From NCBI RefSeq assembly GCF_000400485.1, contig NZ_ASHR01000014.1, forward strand, positions 186,001 to 250,000: a stretch of 64,000 nt of DNA, read 5' to 3'. The notes below the pieces were generated by a model. It ran no database searches, had not been told where the DNA came from, and worked only from the letters and a program-made list of their open reading frames with translations. Positions 14,599-26,203 of the stretch are shown piece after piece. Made by a program: the position numbers and the translations under genes. Position 1 is the first letter of the stretch. Every line of letters begins with the position of its first letter. The stretch comes from Agrococcus pavilionensis RW1 (GTDB taxonomy: Bacteria; Actinomycetota; Actinomycetes; Actinomycetales; Microbacteriaceae).

Positions 14599-17373
14599 GT
14601 GCATCCGAGGGTCTTCGCCGTGCTCGCGGCCAGTGATGGCGCCGAGTACCTGCCGGCGACCCTCGACGCGATCGCGGCGCAGCGCGTCGCGCCCGACGCG
14701 CTCGTCGCGGTCGACGGCGGGTCCAAGGACGCATCGCGCGGGCTGCTCGAGCGGTCGGGCGCGCGGAGCGTCGTCATCGCGCCGAGGCTGCCGTTCGGGC
14801 AGCTCGTCGCTCGCGGCGTGGCGGCGCTCCCGCCCGCCGAGGCGGGCGACTGGCTGTGGCTCCTCGCGCACGACGCGGCACCGCACCCCCGGGCGCTGCA
14901 GGCGCTCCTGAGCCACGTCGACGTGCACGAGAGCGTCGCGCTCGTGGGCCCGAAGGTCATGCGCGCCGACTCGCCGGATCGCTTCGCCGAGTTCGGCCAG
15001 TCGATGACGCGCTTCGGCCGCAGCCTGCTGCTGCGCGAGGGCGAGCTCGACCAGGGGCAGCGCGACGACGACTCCGACACGCTCGGCGTCGCCGAGACCG
15101 GCATGCTCGTGCGACGCGACGTCTTCGACGCGCTCGGCGGCTTCGACCCTGTGCTGCGCTCGATCGACGCGGGTCTCGACCTCGGGGTGCGAGCGCGCCT
15201 CGCGGGCCATCGAGTCGCGCTCGAGCCGCGCGCGCGAGCGCGGCGCGCCGGGGGTCCCGAGCACTTCGCGGCGCGCGCGGTGAGCGACGCGCAGCGCGTC
15301 GGCATCGCTCGCCGCGCGCAGCTGCACCGGCGGCTCGCCTACGCGAACCCTGTCGCGCTCGTGCTGCACTGGCTGCTGCTCCTGCCGCTCGCCGTGCTCC
15401 GCACCGTGGGCCACCTGCTCGCGAAGCGGCCCGCGGCTGTGCTCGCGGAGTGGCGCGCGACGCTCGCGGCGCTCGTCTCGATCGCGCCGGTCGCCCGGGC
15501 GAGGCGCCGCATCGCGCGCTCGCGCACCGAGCGCTGGAGCGCGCTGCGCGGCCTGCGCGTGCCGTGGCGCGCGATGCGGCTGCAGCGGAGGGCGGTCGGC
15601 GACCCGGCGCGGATGCGCGCGGTGCCGGTCGAGCGCGTCGGGTTCGTCGAGGGCGCGGGGCTCTGGGTCACGGCGCTCGCCGTCGTCGTCGGCCTCGTGC
15701 TCTCGCCCCAGCTCATCACGGCGGGCGCCGCGACGGGCGGAGCGCTCCTGCCGCTGCCCGGCTCGCTCGGCGACCTGTGGGCGAGCGTCCTCGGCGGCCA
15801 GCGGGACGCGCTCGGCGCGGTCCACGGCGCCGCCGACCCGTTCGCGCTCGTGCTCGCGGTCCTGGGCTCGCTCACGCCGTGGGGCCCGTCGACCGCGATC
15901 GTGCTCCTGCTGCTGCTCGCCCCCGCGATCGCCTCGGTCGTCGGCTTCTTCGCCGCCCGCCGCCTGACTGGCTCGCGCTGGGCGCCCGCGGTCGCCGCCG
16001 CGGTGTGGGCCCTCTCGCCGACGCTGCTGCTCGCCATCACCGAGGGCAGGCTCGGGGCCGTCGTCGCGCACCTCGCGCTGCCGCTCGCGCTCGTCGGGAT
16101 GCTCCGCGCGCACCGCTCGTGGCGTGCCGCGGGAGCGGCCGCGATCCCGCTCGCGCTCGTCGTCGCGAGCGCCCCGGTGCTCGTGCCCGCGATGGCGCTG
16201 CTCGTCGTGCTCGCGGCCTCGATCGGCTGGCGCTCGCCGCTCCGGCCCCTCCTCGCGGCGCTGCCCGCGATCGCGCTCATGGCACCGATCGTCGTCGAGC
16301 GCTGGCGCGCCGGAGTCCCGCTCGCGGCGCTCGCCGACCCGGGCGTGCCGTTCGGGAGCGAGCCCCCGACGGCGCTCGACGCGGCGCTCGCCGCCCCCGA
16401 CGGCACGCTCGCGGCGCTCGAGACGGCGCTCTCGGCGATGGCGCCCGGCGTCGCGGCGGGCTGGATCGCCCTCGGCCTGCTCGCGCCCCTCGCGCTCGCG
16501 GCGCTCGCGGGCGTCGTGCTGCGACCGGCGCGCGCGTGGCCGGCCGCGCTCCTGCTCGTCGCCGGCTACGGCACGGCCGTGCTCGCCTCGCGGCTCGCCG
16601 TCGCGACGCTCGAGGGCGAGAGCGTCGCCGTGTGGGCGGGGCCCGGCGCCTCGCTCATGCTGTTCGCCCTCGTCGTGCTCGCCGCGCTCGCGGTCGACGT
16701 CGACGACCGCATCGGTGCCGTGCCGGGCGGCATCGTGGCGCTCGCCGCCGTCGCGGCGGCGCTGCCGGTCGTCGCCACCTCGTTCCTCGCGCCCGCGACG
16801 GTCGTGCCGGCCCCCGAGCGCCGCATGCCCGCGTTCGTCGAGGCGGCGGCCGCCGAGGATCCGGGGGTCGGCACGCTCGTGCTGCGACCGCTCGCGGAGG
16901 ACGTGCTGCGCGTCGAGGTGGAGCGCGGGCTCGGCGAGACGCTCGACCGGGCCTCGACGGCCCGGCACGCGCGCGAGTCGCCCGACGCCGTCGAGGAGGA
17001 GCTCGCGCAAGCGGCGGTCGACCTCGCGTCGGGCGCCGACGTCGACGTGTCCGCGCTGCTCGACAGGCTCGGCGTGCGCTTCGTGCTCGTCGAGCAGGAG
17101 CGCGAGGGCGCCGCGGGGCTGCACGACCGCGCGCAGCGCTCGCTCGACGCCCGCGGCGACCTGCAGGCGATCGGCCAGACGCAGGCCGGCCTGCTGTGGC
17201 AGCGCACGGCGGCAGCGGCATCGACGACACCGCCCGTGCCCGCGTGGGCGGGCTGGCTGCTCGCCGCGCAGCTCGCGGCGATCGCCGGCGCGATCGTCGC
17301 CGCGCTGCCGTCGCTGCGGCGCGGCGCGCGCGTGCGCACGAAGCGGCTCGAGGGAGCGGAGGCGTGGCAGTGA
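14599..17373 (+). CDS. Large GT2 glycosyltransferase fused to a multi-pass membrane region
   Basis: The 924-residue product begins with a GT2 domain (about 1-240: VFAVLAASDGAEYLPATLDA, VAVDGGSKDASRGLL, WLWLLAHDAAPHPRALQALL, ETGMLVRRDVFDALGGFDP). A basic linker follows, then roughly 12 transmembrane helices from about residue 345, interrupted by outside loops, an extracytoplasmic stretch at about 735-860 and a last helix near 885. Proteins of this build lie beside whiB2 and DUF5719 genes in many actinobacteria and are thought to act in envelope glycan synthesis; the reaction is not known. In place of the canonical DxD the sequence reads AHDAAPHP. Its stop overlaps the DUF5719 start. Confidence 0.83.
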   Translation: MHPRVFAVLAASDGAEYLPATLDAIAAQRVAPDALVAVDGGSKDASRGLLERSGARSVVIAPRLPFGQLVARGVAALPPAEAGDWLWLLAHDAAPHPRALQALLSHVDVHESVALVGPKVMRADSPDRFAEFGQSMTRFGRSLLLREGELDQGQRDDDSDTLGVAETGMLVRRDVFDALGGFDPVLRSIDAGLDLGVRARLAGHRVALEPRARARRAGGPEHFAARAVSDAQRVGIARRAQLHRRLAYANPVALVLHWLLLLPLAVLRTVGHLLAKRPAAVLAEWRATLAALVSIAPVARARRRIARSRTERWSALRGLRVPWRAMRLQRRAVGDPARMRAVPVERVGFVEGAGLWVTALAVVVGLVLSPQLITAGAATGGALLPLPGSLGDLWASVLGGQRDALGAVHGAADPFALVLAVLGSLTPWGPSTAIVLLLLLAPAIASVVGFFAARRLTGSRWAPAVAAAVWALSPTLLLAITEGRLGAVVAHLALPLALVGMLRAHRSWRAAGAAAIPLALVVASAPVLVPAMALLVVLAASIGWRSPLRPLLAALPAIALMAPIVVERWRAGVPLAALADPGVPFGSEPPTALDAALAAPDGTLAALETALSAMAPGVAAGWIALGLLAPLALAALAGVVLRPARAWPAALLLVAGYGTAVLASRLAVATLEGESVAVWAGPGASLMLFALVVLAALAVDVDDRIGAVPGGIVALAAVAAALPVVATSFLAPATVVPAPERRMPAFVEAAAAEDPGVGTLVLRPLAEDVLRVEVERGLGETLDRASTARHARESPDAVEEELAQAAVDLASGADVDVSALLDRLGVRFVLVEQEREGAAGLHDRAQRSLDARGDLQAIGQTQAGLLWQRTAAAASTTPPVPAWAGWLLAAQLAAIAGAIVAALPSLRRGARVRTKRLEGAEAWQ

Positions 17374-18956
17374 CCGATCGAGACGGCCCCGGAGCGATCG
17401 ACGATTCGCAGGAGTTCGACGACGACTCTCCCATCCGCGACGACGAGGGGCCCAGGCAGCGCACGCCGTCGGCCGAGGAGCTCGCGGTCGAGGCTGAGGC
17501 GCCCGTCGCGGACGGCGACATCGCGACGGACGTCGCGCTGACGGATCGGGAGGCCGCCGCGAACGACGCGGCCGACGGCGCCCGTCGCGTCGAGCGCCGC
17601 GACATGCTGCGCTGGGGCGGCAGGGCCGCGGCGGGGCTCGGCGCGGTGCTCCTCGTGACCGGTGCCGTGCTCGGGGCGGGCGCGCTGCCGGCCGAGCCGC
17701 TCGAGCGCGTCGAGGCGCCCACCTCGCAGGTGCTGCCCTCCTCGCCGCTCCAGTCGCGCGTGTGCGCCGGCCCGGCGCTGCGCGTAGGCACGAGCGACGG
17801 CAGCGACGCGCTCGCGCTCTCGACGGTCGCCGAGCCGCAGGTCGCGATCGGCAGCCTCGGCGGCGAGATCACCGAGCAGCGGCTGCCGGTGCCGACGCGC
17901 GACGACATCTCGGGCGGCGCCGCGATCGCCCAGCGCGGCGAGGCGACGACGCTCTCGGCCGCGCAGTCGCTCCCCGTCGACGTCGACGACGCGCGCGGGC
18001 TCGCGGTGAGCGAGTGCGGCGAGACGCGGCTCGACCAGTGGCTCGTCGGCGGCTCGACGCGCACCGGCCGCCAGTCGACGCTCACGATCGCCAACGCGTC
18101 CCAGGTGAGCGCGAGCGTCGACGTGACGGTCCACGGGCCCGAGGGCCCCGTCGAGACGGTCGGCTCGACCGGCATCAGCGTGCCGCCCGCCTCGCAGGCC
18201 GTGCTCGACCTCGCCGCGATCGCCCCGGGCGTCGACGACGTCGTGGTCCGCGTCGTCTCCACGGGCGCGCCCGTCTCGGCGCACCTCCAGCAGTCGACGA
18301 CGCGCGGGCTCGAGCGGGGCGGCTTCGAGGTCGTCGACGCGGTCTCGGCGCTCACGACCGCGGTGCTCCCCGGGGTCGTCGTGACGGAGCCCACGGGCAT
18401 CGAGACGCAGGAGGGCTTCGACGACGCCGCGCCGGCGCTGCGCCTCCTCTCGCTCGAGGGCGGACCCGTGCGGGTCGTGTTCGAGGCGGAGGACGGCTCC
18501 GTGATCGAGTCCGAGGGCGACCTCGAGGCCGGGCGCGTCACCGACTTCGAGCTCGAGGAGATCCCGGTCGGCGTCACCACGATCCGCATCTCCGCCGACT
18601 CGCCGATCGTGGCCGGCGCTCGCCAGGTCGCGATCGCCGCCGACGGCAACGACTTCGACTGGGTCGCGGGCGGTCAGCCCCGCTCGGGCAGCTCCGCGAT
18701 CGCCGTGCCGCCGGGGCCGGGCGCGACGCTCCACGTCGTGAGCGCCTCGGAGGAGCCGCAGGAGATCACCGTCGACGGCCGAGCCGTCGAGCTCGGTGCG
18801 CTCGGTGTGCACCGGCAGCCGGTCGAGGCGGGCTCCGTCGTCGTGGCGGGGGAGGCGCTCGTCGTGGGCGTGGGGTATCGCGACGCGAGCCGCGTCGCCG
18901 GGTTCACGGCGAGCCCGCAGGGGCCGACGGCCGGCGGCGTCACGGTCGTGCACTGA
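17370..18956 (+). CDS. DUF5719 family membrane-anchored extracytoplasmic protein
   Basis: The 528-residue protein has an acidic N-terminal tail of about 75 residues, an ERRDMLRWGG motif just before a single hydrophobic segment (about 85-105), and a long extracytoplasmic part rich in beta-type, Thr/Ser/Val-rich sequence with only two or three Cys residues. This is the layout of DUF5719 proteins. The RRDMLR motif resembles a twin-arginine signal, which is unusual so far from the N-terminus. The GTG at 17370 overlaps the upstream stop and has GGAGG 7 nt ahead, so it is coupled to the giant GT2 protein and the two probably work together. Function is unknown. Confidence 0.78.
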   Translation: MTDRDGPGAIDDSQEFDDDSPIRDDEGPRQRTPSAEELAVEAEAPVADGDIATDVALTDREAAANDAADGARRVERRDMLRWGGRAAAGLGAVLLVTGAVLGAGALPAEPLERVEAPTSQVLPSSPLQSRVCAGPALRVGTSDGSDALALSTVAEPQVAIGSLGGEITEQRLPVPTRDDISGGAAIAQRGEATTLSAAQSLPVDVDDARGLAVSECGETRLDQWLVGGSTRTGRQSTLTIANASQVSASVDVTVHGPEGPVETVGSTGISVPPASQAVLDLAAIAPGVDDVVVRVVSTGAPVSAHLQQSTTRGLERGGFEVVDAVSALTTAVLPGVVVTEPTGIETQEGFDDAAPALRLLSLEGGPVRVVFEAEDGSVIESEGDLEAGRVTDFELEEIPVGVTTIRISADSPIVAGARQVAIAADGNDFDWVAGGQPRSGSSAIAVPPGPGATLHVVSASEEPQEITVDGRAVELGALGVHRQPVEAGSVVVAGEALVVGVGYRDASRVAGFTASPQGPTAGGVTVVH

Positions 18957-19003
18957 GCCTGGTGGGGGTCTCGGTACGCCGGCCCCTGGTCGGCTACTCG
19001 ACC

Positions 19004-19056
19004 TTGAGCCCTCCGCGCGCAACGCGGCCGCGCCGCATTGCGCGTTGCGGGCTCAA
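19004..19056. terminator. Bidirectional hairpin between DUF5719 and the metallopeptidase-like gene
   Basis: TTGAGCCC (19004-19011) pairs with GGGCTCAA (19049-19056). Inside it GCAACGCG (19019-19026) pairs with CGCGTTGC (19041-19048). The outer right arm overlaps the stop of the minus-strand gene. There is no U-tract. Confidence 0.55.
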
Positions 19057-19475
19057 TGCTGCCGCCAGCGGTCCGGCGCGACCTCCCACGGGTCACGGCC
19101 GATGAGCTCCGCCGCCGCGCGGAACACCGCGCCCTCGATCGCGATCTGCCGGTGCCACTCGTCCTCGATGTGCACGCGCGGCAGCCGCTGGAGCGGCAGC
19201 CGGTAGACCGTGATGGTCCGCCGCGACGGGTCGACCGCCCACTCGGGCACCTCGTCGACGCGCTCGGCGAGCGCTCGCGGCGGCATGTCGGCCCACTGGA
19301 AGCGCACGTCGCCGAGCTCGGCCGGCCACAGCGACTGCACGTAGTCGGCAGCGTCCGCCGCGATGTCCTCGAAGCGCGTCTCCCGCGACGACAGGAACGG
19401 CAGCACCGGCCCCGCGAGCGACGATCGCGCCTCACGACCGTGGCGGGATCCGCGAGAATGCTGGCGCGCGGGCAT
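19053..19475 (-). CDS. Metallopeptidase-family-like protein lacking a HExxH motif (Rv3259 position)
   Basis: A 140-residue soluble protein encoded divergently from DUF3499, exactly where mycobacteria carry Rv3259, a member of the zincin-like metallopeptidase family. The core has LPFLSSRETRFEDIAADAAD, RTITVYRLPLQRLPRVHIED and a C-terminal helix EWHRQIAIEGAVFRAAAELI, but I find no HExxH zinc motif, so catalytic activity is doubtful. Start ATG at 19475; a minus-strand TAGGAT (19482-19487) ends 6 nt upstream, which predicts a leaderless mRNA. Family assignment rests on size, position and weak similarity. Confidence 0.6.
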   Translation of the reverse strand: MPARQHSRGSRHGREARSSLAGPVLPFLSSRETRFEDIAADAADYVQSLWPAELGDVRFQWADMPPRALAERVDEVPEWAVDPSRRTITVYRLPLQRLPRVHIEDEWHRQIAIEGAVFRAAAELIGRDPWEVAPDRWRQH

Positions 19476-19506
19476 GCCGCCATCCTACGTCGCCGACCCG
19501 CGGCAC

Positions 19507-19512
19507 TACGCT
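19507..19512 (+). promoter_or_regulatory. -10 hexamer TACGCT, promoter of DUF3499-manB
   Basis: TACGCT ends 7 nt before the ATG at 19520. The divergent TAGGAT for the metallopeptidase-like gene lies 20 bp away, so both leaderless promoters fit in about 45 bp. Confidence 0.5.
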
Positions 19513-19519
19513 GAGGCGG

Positions 19520-19744
19520 ATGGACGAACGGATGTGCTCCAGGCCCGGCTGCCGCCGGTACGCCGACCGCACCGTCACCGTCGACTACGGCGCGCAGCTG
19601 CTCGTCGTCGGCCCGCTCCAGCCCGCGAGCCGCCGCGGCGCGATCGAGGGCAGCTACGACCTGTGCGAGCCGCACGCAGAGCGCGCGACCGGCCCCGCCG
19701 GGTGGCAGGTCGCCCGACACGAGCCGGGCCGCGCGGCCTGGTGA
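19520..19744 (+). CDS. DUF3499 family small zinc-ribbon-like protein
   Basis: The 74-residue protein has MCSRPGCRRYADRTVTVDY near the start and YDLCEPHAERATGPAGWQVA near the end, so its Cys pairs and His could bind zinc. This pattern is characteristic of DUF3499 (Rv3258c in M. tuberculosis), which lies next to manB in most actinobacteria. No biochemical role is established. It probably starts a leaderless transcript and is 26 nt ahead of manB, so the two form an operon. Confidence 0.88.
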   Translation: MDERMCSRPGCRRYADRTVTVDYGAQLLVVGPLQPASRRGAIEGSYDLCEPHAERATGPAGWQVARHEPGRAAW

Positions 19745-19770
19745 CCCCGCACCCAGAACGAAGGAGAACC

Positions 19771-22205
<2,435 letters not shown>

Positions 22206-22207
22206 CG

Positions 22208-23626
22208 ATGGCCGACGTCGCGACCGGCAAGCCGCTGCGGATCCGCGAGACGCCCATCCCGGGCTTCCTCGTCGTCGACCTGCCCGTCCACGGCGACAAC
22301 CGCGGCTGGTTCAAGGAGAACTGGCAGCGCGAGAAGATGCTCGCGCTCGGCCTGCCCGACTTCGGGCCCGTGCAGAACAACATCTCGTTCAACGCCGCGC
22401 CCGGGGTGACGCGAGGCATCCACGCCGAGCCGTGGGACAAGTACATCTCGGTCGCCTCCGGCCGGGTCTTCGGCGCGTGGGTCGACCTGCGCGAGGGCGA
22501 CTCCTTCGGCGCGACCTTCACGATCGAGATCGATCCGTCGATCGCCGTCTTCGTGCCGCGCGGCGTCGGCAACGCGTTCCAGGCGCTCGAGGTCGACACG
22601 GCCTACAGCTACCTCGTGAACGATCACTGGTCGGCCGATGCGCAGGACGAGTACACGTTCCTCAACCTCGCGGACCCGACCGCGGCGATCGAGTGGCCGA
22701 TCCCGCTCGCCGACGCCGAGCTGAGCGACAAGGACCGCGCCCACCCCATGCTCGGCGACGTCGAGCCGATGCGGCCGCGGCGGACCCTCGTGCTGGGCGC
22801 GAGCGGCCAGCTCGGCCGTGCGCTGCGGCAGCAGTGGGCCGGCCGAGCCGACGTCGACTACGTCGGCCGCGACACCGTCGACCTCGCCGACCCGTCGACG
22901 CTCGACGCCGTCCGCTGGTCGCACTACGACACGGTCGTGAACGCCGCCGCGCACACCGCGGTCGACGGCGCCGAGACCGCCGAGGGCCGCCGCGATGCGT
23001 GGGCGGCGAACGCGAGCGGTCCCGCGCGCCTCGCCGCGATCGCCGCGGAGCACCGGCTCACGCTCGTGCACGTCTCGAGCGACTACGTCTTCGACGGCAC
23101 GGTGCCCGAGCACGACGAGGCCGAGCGGTTCGCACCGCTCGGGGTCTACGGGCAGTCGAAGGCCGCGGGCGACCTCGCCGTCTCCGTCGCACCGCGCCAC
23201 TACATCCTCCGCACCTCGTGGGTCGTCGGCGAGGGCAAGAACTTCATCGCCACGATGGCCTCGCTCGCGGAGCGCGGCATCGACCCCGCGGTCGTCGGCG
23301 ACCAGGTGGGGCGGCTGACGTTCGCGAGCGAGCTCGCGCGCGCGATCGATCACCTGCTCGCGACCCGCGCGCCCTTCGGCACCTACAACGTCTCGAACGG
23401 CGGGGAGCCCGCATCCTGGGCCGACATCGCGGCGCGCGTGTTCGAGCGCACCGGCCACGACGCATCCCGGGTCACCCCGGTCACGACCGAGGAGTACTAC
23501 GCCGGCAAGGAGGGCATCGCGCCCCGGCCGCTGCAGAGCACGCTGAGCCTCGCGCGGCTCGAGTCGACGGGCTTCGAGCCGCGCGATCAGCTCGAGATGC
23601 TCGACGCGTTCGTGCGCTCGCTCTGA
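22208..23626 (+). CDS. rmlCD: Fused dTDP-4-dehydrorhamnose 3,5-epimerase / dTDP-4-dehydrorhamnose reductase
   Basis: The 472-residue protein joins two enzymes for the last two steps of dTDP-L-rhamnose synthesis. Residues 1 to about 190 are the RmlC cupin ([51 protein letters not shown]). Residues about 197-472 are the RmlD reductase ([76 protein letters not shown]). Both halves look complete, including the reductase YxxxK. The ATG at 22208 follows the rmlB stop by 2 nt. The 3' end overlaps the convergent acyltransferase by 40 nt. Confidence 0.92.
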   Translation: MADVATGKPLRIRETPIPGFLVVDLPVHGDNRGWFKENWQREKMLALGLPDFGPVQNNISFNAAPGVTRGIHAEPWDKYISVASGRVFGAWVDLREGDSFGATFTIEIDPSIAVFVPRGVGNAFQALEVDTAYSYLVNDHWSADAQDEYTFLNLADPTAAIEWPIPLADAELSDKDRAHPMLGDVEPMRPRRTLVLGASGQLGRALRQQWAGRADVDYVGRDTVDLADPSTLDAVRWSHYDTVVNAAAHTAVDGAETAEGRRDAWAANASGPARLAAIAAEHRLTLVHVSSDYVFDGTVPEHDEAERFAPLGVYGQSKAAGDLAVSVAPRHYILRTSWVVGEGKNFIATMASLAERGIDPAVVGDQVGRLTFASELARAIDHLLATRAPFGTYNVSNGGEPASWADIAARVFERTGHDASRVTPVTTEEYYAGKEGIAPRPLQSTLSLARLESTGFEPRDQLEMLDAFVRSL

Positions 23627-24717
23627 CGTCCGGCGAGGCGATCGCGCACGCGCCGCCGCTGCGAGCGGAAGCGCGGCATCTCGAACACGTGGCGCAGCCC
23701 GATCCTGCGCAGCGCCCGCTCGAGCCCGATCGACAGCACCACGATGAGCAGCAGCTCGACGATCGGCAGCAGGAACGCGAGCCACGGGCTGGCGGCGATC
23801 GTCTCGAGCACGTGCGGGGTGTCGCGCAGGAAGCGGTTTGCGGCGATGATGAGCAGCGGGTGGAGCGCGAAGATCACGAGCGTGTTGCGGCCCACGCGTC
23901 GGATGGGCCGGAGGGCGCGCCAGTGGGCGATCCGCGGCAGCAGCATGAGCACCGCGGCGACGCACACCGCGCTCATGACGAGGTGGCTGATCGCCGGCAG
24001 CGGCAGCTCCCGCCGGATCGCCACCAGGGCCACCGCGAGCGCGAGCAGCGCGAGGCCGTGCCGCCAGTCGGTGCGCTCGGTCAGCGCCCGGATCGCCTGC
24101 GGCGCGCGCACGCCGACCACGAACGGCAGGAAGCCGGCGACGATGCTCTTCCACGAGCCCACGTCGACGAGCTCGACGGAGATCGCGGCGAGCGCCGCGG
24201 CCCCGACGACGAGCCAGTCGGGCAGCCGCTGGGTGGCCTTCGCGACGAGGAAGAAGGCGGCGAGCGCCCAGATGTACCAGAGCACGCCGGTCGGCTGCCA
24301 CAGCTCCGAGACGAAGTAGCCCCACGCGTCGTAGTCCTCGCCGTCCCAGGCCGCGAAGCCCCACAGGGTCGCGGCGGTGATGGCGAGCCAGACGACGTAG
24401 AGGTAGGCACGAGGCGCGATGCGGCCCGAGATGCCCGCGCGCCACGAGCGCTGCAGCATCCGCGCCGAGAGGTAGCCGGAGACGACGAAGAAGAGCGGCA
24501 TCCGCAGCGGCGTCGTCCAGTCGACGATGGGCTTGTGCCACACCGTCGCGGCGGTGCCGTGCAGCAGCGGCACGAGCTGCAGGTACATGAGGTGCATCGC
24601 CACGACGAGCAGCACCGTCGCGCCGCGCGCGAGGTCCGGCCACAGCGCCCGAGCGGCGATCGGGGAGGTCGCGCGATGGGTCGCCGACGCGCCGACGGTG
24701 ATCGGCTGACTGGGCAT
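23587..24717 (-). CDS. Acyltransferase 3 family membrane protein
   Basis: The 376-residue protein has about ten transmembrane helices and the Acyl_transf_3 layout: [17 protein letters not shown] (the conserved His of helix 1), [18 protein letters not shown] with the FF-SG motif, [15 protein letters not shown] and [20 protein letters not shown]. Such proteins O-acylate (often O-acetylate) surface sugars, so modifying the rhamnose or mannose glycan of this locus is a reasonable inference. The ATG at 24717 follows a minus-strand TAGGAT (24727-24732) at 9 nt. The C-terminal basic tail ([17 protein letters not shown]) overlaps the end of rmlCD. Confidence 0.85.
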   Translation of the reverse strand: MPSQPITVGASATHRATSPIAARALWPDLARGATVLLVVAMHLMYLQLVPLLHGTAATVWHKPIVDWTTPLRMPLFFVVSGYLSARMLQRSWRAGISGRIAPRAYLYVVWLAITAATLWGFAAWDGEDYDAWGYFVSELWQPTGVLWYIWALAAFFLVAKATQRLPDWLVVGAAALAAISVELVDVGSWKSIVAGFLPFVVGVRAPQAIRALTERTDWRHGLALLALAVALVAIRRELPLPAISHLVMSAVCVAAVLMLLPRIAHWRALRPIRRVGRNTLVIFALHPLLIIAANRFLRDTPHVLETIAASPWLAFLLPIVELLLIVVLSIGLERALRRIGLRHVFEMPRFRSQRRRVRDRLAGRQSERTNASSISS

Positions 24718-24762
24718 GGAGGATCGATCCTACCGCGAGGCGCTCGTGGGAGGATGGTCTCC

Positions 24763-26199
24763 ATGACCGACACCGCCTCCCGCATCCTCGAGCACCAGGT
24801 GCGCGACCTCGGCCTCGCCGAGGCCGGCCGCCACCAGATCCGCCTCGCCGAGCACGAGATGCCCGGGCTCATGGAGCTGCGCCGCCGCTACGCCGACGCG
24901 CAGCCGCTCGCGGGCCAGCGCATCGCGGGCAGCCTCCACATGACGGTGCAGACGGCGGTGCTCATCGAGACGCTCGTCGCGCTCGGCGCCGACGTGCGCT
25001 GGGCGAGCTGCAACATCTTCTCGACGCAGGACGAGGCGGCCGCGGCCATCGTCGTCGGCACGGGCACGCCCGAGGCGCCCGCGGGCGTGCCGGTCTTCGC
25101 CTGGAAGGGCGAGACGCTCGAGGAGTACTGGGACTGCGCCAACCGCATCTTCGACTTCGAGGAGGGCCCCACGCTCATCCTCGACGACGGCGGCGACGCC
25201 ACGATGCTCGTGCACCGGGGGCGGGATGCGGAGCTCGCCGGGGCCGCGCCGGTCACGCCCGAGGGCGCCTCTGACGAGCTGCGCGTCTTCGACGCGCTCA
25301 TCGGTCGCACGCTCGCCGAGGACCCGCAGCGCTGGACGCGCATCGCCGAGCAGCTCCAGGGCGTCACGGAGGAGACGACGACGGGCGTGCACCGCCTCGA
25401 GCAGCTCTTCGCCGAGGGGCGGCTGCTGTTCCCGGCGATCAACGTGAACGACTCGGTGACGAAGTCGAAGTTCGACAACCGCTATGGCATCCGGCACTCG
25501 CTGCCCGACGGCCTCAACCGCGCGACCGACGTGCTCATCGGCGGCAAGACCGCCTTCGTGGTCGGCTACGGCGATGTCGGCAAGGGCGCTGCCGAGGCGC
25601 TCCGCGGCCAGGGCGCGCGCGTCATCGTGAGCGAGGTCGACCCGATCTGCGCGCTCCAGGCGGCGATGGACGGCTTCCGCGTCGCGCGCGTCGAGGACTG
25701 CCTCGACGAGGCCGACATCTGGATCACGACGACCGGCAACGAGCACGTCATCACGCTCGAGCACCTGCAGGGCATGAAGCACCTCGCGATCGTCGCGAAC
25801 GTCGGGCACTTCGACAACGAGATCGACATCGCTTCCCTCGAGCGCTCCGGTGCCGAGCGCATCGAGATCAAGCCGCAGGTGCACGAGTGGCGCATGCCCT
25901 CGGGTCGATCGATCCTCGTGCTCTCCGAGGGGCGCCTCATGAACCTCGGCAACGCGACCGGCCACCCGTCGTTCGTGATGTCGAACTCGTTCTCGAACCA
26001 GGTGCTCGCGCAGATCGAGCTCGCGACGAAGCACTACGAGCTCGGCGTGCACCGCCTGCCGAAGGTGCTCGACGAGGAGGTCGCGCGCCTCCACCTCGAG
26101 GCGCTCGGCGCGAAGCTCACGACCCTCCGCCCCGAGCAGGCCGAGTACATCGGCGTGCCGATCGAGGGCCCCTTCAAGCCCGAGCACTACCGCTACTGA
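24763..26199 (+). CDS. ahcY: Adenosylhomocysteinase
   Basis: The 478-residue NAD-dependent enzyme splits S-adenosylhomocysteine into adenosine and homocysteine, clearing the by-product of methyltransferases. Motifs include [74 protein letters not shown], the NAD loop [20 protein letters not shown] and the canonical C-terminus KPEHYRY. The insertion between the DDGGD and NVNDSV regions is of the long bacterial type. A GAGGAT hexamer ends 7 nt before the ATG, so the transcript may be leaderless, which leaves no room for an SAH riboswitch. It also neighbours the manB/rml/whiB2 group in mycobacteria. Confidence 0.96.
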   Translation: MTDTASRILEHQVRDLGLAEAGRHQIRLAEHEMPGLMELRRRYADAQPLAGQRIAGSLHMTVQTAVLIETLVALGADVRWASCNIFSTQDEAAAAIVVGTGTPEAPAGVPVFAWKGETLEEYWDCANRIFDFEEGPTLILDDGGDATMLVHRGRDAELAGAAPVTPEGASDELRVFDALIGRTLAEDPQRWTRIAEQLQGVTEETTTGVHRLEQLFAEGRLLFPAINVNDSVTKSKFDNRYGIRHSLPDGLNRATDVLIGGKTAFVVGYGDVGKGAAEALRGQGARVIVSEVDPICALQAAMDGFRVARVEDCLDEADIWITTTGNEHVITLEHLQGMKHLAIVANVGHFDNEIDIASLERSGAERIEIKPQVHEWRMPSGRSILVLSEGRLMNLGNATGHPSFVMSNSFSNQVLAQIELATKHYELGVHRLPKVLDEEVARLHLEALGAKLTTLRPEQAEYIGVPIEGPFKPEHYRY

Positions 26200-26203
26200 C
26201 GCG

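Noticed and set aside
14856-18956. A 1366-codon open frame covering most of the giant GT2 gene in another frame
   Set aside because: Only its last part (17370-18956) is a real gene. The upstream portion is Arg/Ala-rich shadow translation overlapping the well-supported GT2 protein.
24718-24762. Possible SAH riboswitch before ahcY
   Set aside because: Only 45 nt separate the divergent starts and a -10-like hexamer ends 7 nt before the ATG, so there is no leader to hold one.
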